64,000 bases of DNA from Wenjunlia vitaminophila DSM 41686 (GTDB taxonomy: Bacteria; Actinomycetota; Actinomycetes; Streptomycetales; Streptomycetaceae): contig NZ_KB904655.1 in assembly GCF_000380165.1 (NCBI RefSeq), forward strand, positions 53,321 to 117,320. The letters are read 5' to 3'. The notes beneath the pieces are model-generated. The model was not told where the DNA came from and did not search any database. It saw only the letters and a list, made by a program, of their open reading frames with translations. Shown here one piece after another: positions 62,721 to 64,000 of the stretch. The stretch's first letter is position 1. Every line of letters begins with the position of its first letter. A program made the position numbers and the translations under genes.

Positions 62721-64000
62721 TCACCGACCCCCGTCCACCGCCTCGTCACCGCTCTCGCCCGCGTCCTGAGCGGGCTGAACGTCACCGCCCTCACCTTCGT
62801 CAGCGACGGGGTCCTCGCCGGTCGCCGCGGCGGCTCCGGGCTCCAGGAACGGGCTGTCCAGGAACACCGCCGGGTCCGCGGCACCCTTCGCCTCAGCGGA
62901 CCCGGCCGCTTCCGTGTCCGTCCTGTCCGCGTCCGCGGTGTCCCGCTGCACCGCGACGTCAGGCTCCGCGTCGTCCTCACCGGGCTCGGAGTCGGTCCGC
63001 GCGCGGGCGGCCTCGTCCGGCTCAGCGCCCAGCAGCTCCGGGTCAGCGTCCTCGGCCTCCGGGTCGAGCGCGTCGACGAACTCCAGCCCGTCCAGCTCCG
63101 CGAGACGGTCCGACGCGTCGGTGGCACCGGCCGTGTCAGCCTCCAGCGCCTTGGCGAACCACTCCCTCGCCTCGGCCTCCCGGCCCACCTCCAGCAGCGC
63201 GTCAGCGTAGGCGTAACGGAGCCGGGCGGCCCACGGCTGGCTCGACGGCGCACCGAGCTCCGGGCCCTGTAGCGTCACCACGGCGGCCTCGGGCTGCCCC
63301 ATGTCCCTCCGGGCCCCCGCGGCGACCAGGCGCATCTCCACCTGGCCGGCCCGGTCCAACTGCCGCACCTCCGGGGCGCCGGCCATGGCCAGCGCCCGCT
63401 CCGGCCGGCCGAGACCGCGCTCGCAGTCGGCCATCACCGGCCACAGCTCCACCGACCCACTCATCCGGCGTGCCGCCCGGAACTCCGTCAACGCCTCGGC
63501 GTACTTCTCCGTCACGTAGGACGCGAAGCCAGCGGCCTCCCGCACGGCAGACACCCTCGCCGCCAGCCGCAACGCCACCCTGGAGTAGGCGTAAGCCCTC
63601 TCGGGGTCATCGTCGAGCAGCCGGGCCACCATGACGAGGTTCCTGGCGACATCCTCCGCCAGCGTCTTGGGCAGGCTCTTCAGCTCCTGCGTCACGCTGG
63701 GGTCGACCTCACGGCCGGTCACGTCGTCCGGGATGGGGAGCCGCCGCACCGGCTCGGGGCGCTGCTCGCGGTCCTCGTGGCCGAACCGACCACGCCCGCG
63801 GACGAGCTGCCGCTGAGGGGCACCGCGCCGCTCCTCACCACCATCACGGCGCGGCCCACGGAACCCACCACGGTCGCCGTCCTGACGGGGCGCACGGTAG
63901 CCACCGCGGTCGTCATCACGCCGGGGCCCACGGAACCCACCACGCTCATCATCCCGACGGGGCCCGCGGAACCCGCCACGGTCGTCTTCACGGCGCGGCC
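62721..64000 (-). CDS. TPR protein with RGG-rich N-terminus, 5' part missing
   Basis: The reading frame stays open to the right edge, so the start lies beyond 64000. The visible part begins with RGG/RG-type repeats (RGGFRGPRRDD and variants, several copies), then has a TPR-like helical region (about 80 residues in, from VTGREVDPSV to GREAEAREWFAKAL) and a long acidic Glu/Asp/Ala tail. RGG repeats bind RNA in other systems. Homologous TPR proteins with RGG-rich starts occur at this position in Streptomyces. It ends at TGA 62721 and a terminator. Confidence 0.8.
   Translation of the reverse strand, partial: PRREDDRGGFRGPRRDDERGGFRGPRRDDDRGGYRAPRQDGDRGGFRGPRRDGGEERRGAPQRQLVRGRGRFGHEDREQRPEPVRRLPIPDDVTGREVDPSVTQELKSLPKTLAEDVARNLVMVARLLDDDPERAYAYSRVALRLAARVSAVREAAGFASYVTEKYAEALTEFRAARRMSGSVELWPVMADCERGLGRPERALAMAGAPEVRQLDRAGQVEMRLVAAGARRDMGQPEAAVVTLQGPELGAPSSQPWAARLRYAYADALLEVGREAEAREWFAKALEADTAGATDASDRLAELDGLEFVDALDPEAEDADPELLGAEPDEAARARTDSEPGEDDAEPDVAVQRDTADADRTDTEAAGSAEAKGAADPAVFLDSPFLEPGAAAATGEDPVADEGEGGDVQPAQDAGESGDEAVDGGR
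63790..64000. repeat. Repeats coding for RGG motifs
   Basis: Roughly 30-base units encode (E/D)DRGGFRGPRRD-like peptides on the minus strand at least four times, with further copies probably beyond the edge. Confidence 0.75.

Overview
The window is very G+C-rich actinobacterial chromosome (well above 70% G+C by eye, nearly every third codon position G or C). GTG and TTG starts are frequent, and several genes look leaderless. A Bpa-type proteasome activator, SigB/SigF-type sigma factor, SepF paralogue, Rpf, DUF5685, DUF5925, a TIGR03086 (mycothiol-type) protein and a streptogrisin-type protease point to a filamentous Actinomycetota. Gene order from ald to the TPR gene resembles Streptomyces/Streptosporangiales core order; I lean towards Nocardiopsaceae, with low certainty. 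I see no rRNA, tRNA, CRISPR array, insertion sequence or prophage.

Layout. 0-9.7 kb: end of an AAA ATPase, a fused acyl-CoA carboxyltransferase divergent from an orphan type II thioesterase, a dnaE2-imuB mutagenesis operon with a LexA-like box, a MarR regulator with a palindromic site, and a frameshifted HTH/TPR regulator. 9.9-23 kb: 6-phosphogluconate dehydrogenase, GNAT, secreted streptogrisin-like protease, Cys-tailed DUF5685 protein, SepF paralogue, glutaryl-CoA-type dehydrogenase, DHA2 exporter, PAP2 phosphatase, I78-like inhibitor, DUF779 and aldehyde dehydrogenase. 23-28.5 kb: a stress island with a SigB/SigF-family sigma factor, TIGR03086 protein, DUF6343, DUF6158, a baeRF2 (Rv2629-like) protein, DUF2795, the proteasome activator Bpa and an Hrp1 (Rv2626c)-like CBS protein. 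Four well-formed GNNT-N15/16-GGGTA(C/A) promoters lie in this island and a fifth lies before a DUF5709 gene at 39.3 kb. 28.5-33.9 kb: a GT4 glycosyltransferase coupled to an unknown protein, a low-complexity Rpf, and two unknown proteins.

34-46 kb is core: aroH-tyrA-cmk-plsC-der, then parA-RHH-scpA-scpB-rluB, then ald. 46-64 kb: a STAND/TPR protein, NUDIX, pyrG, GH15, GT4, the set hyp-tlyA-nadK-recN, SCP2, a HAD phosphatase, DUF1015, PPOX, and a TPR protein with an RGG-repeat N-terminus running off the right edge.

How they work together. DnaE2 and ImuB are the translesion pair of an SOS response. ScpA/ScpB, the ParA-like ATPase and its RHH-like partner belong to chromosome organisation. The stress island pairs relatives of two Mycobacterium tuberculosis dormancy (DosR) proteins and the proteasome activator with SigB-type promoters close to the gene for a matching sigma factor. 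That is the most interesting system here. Recurrent 4-nt ATGA/GTGA overlaps and perfect bidirectional hairpins between convergent genes define the transcription units.
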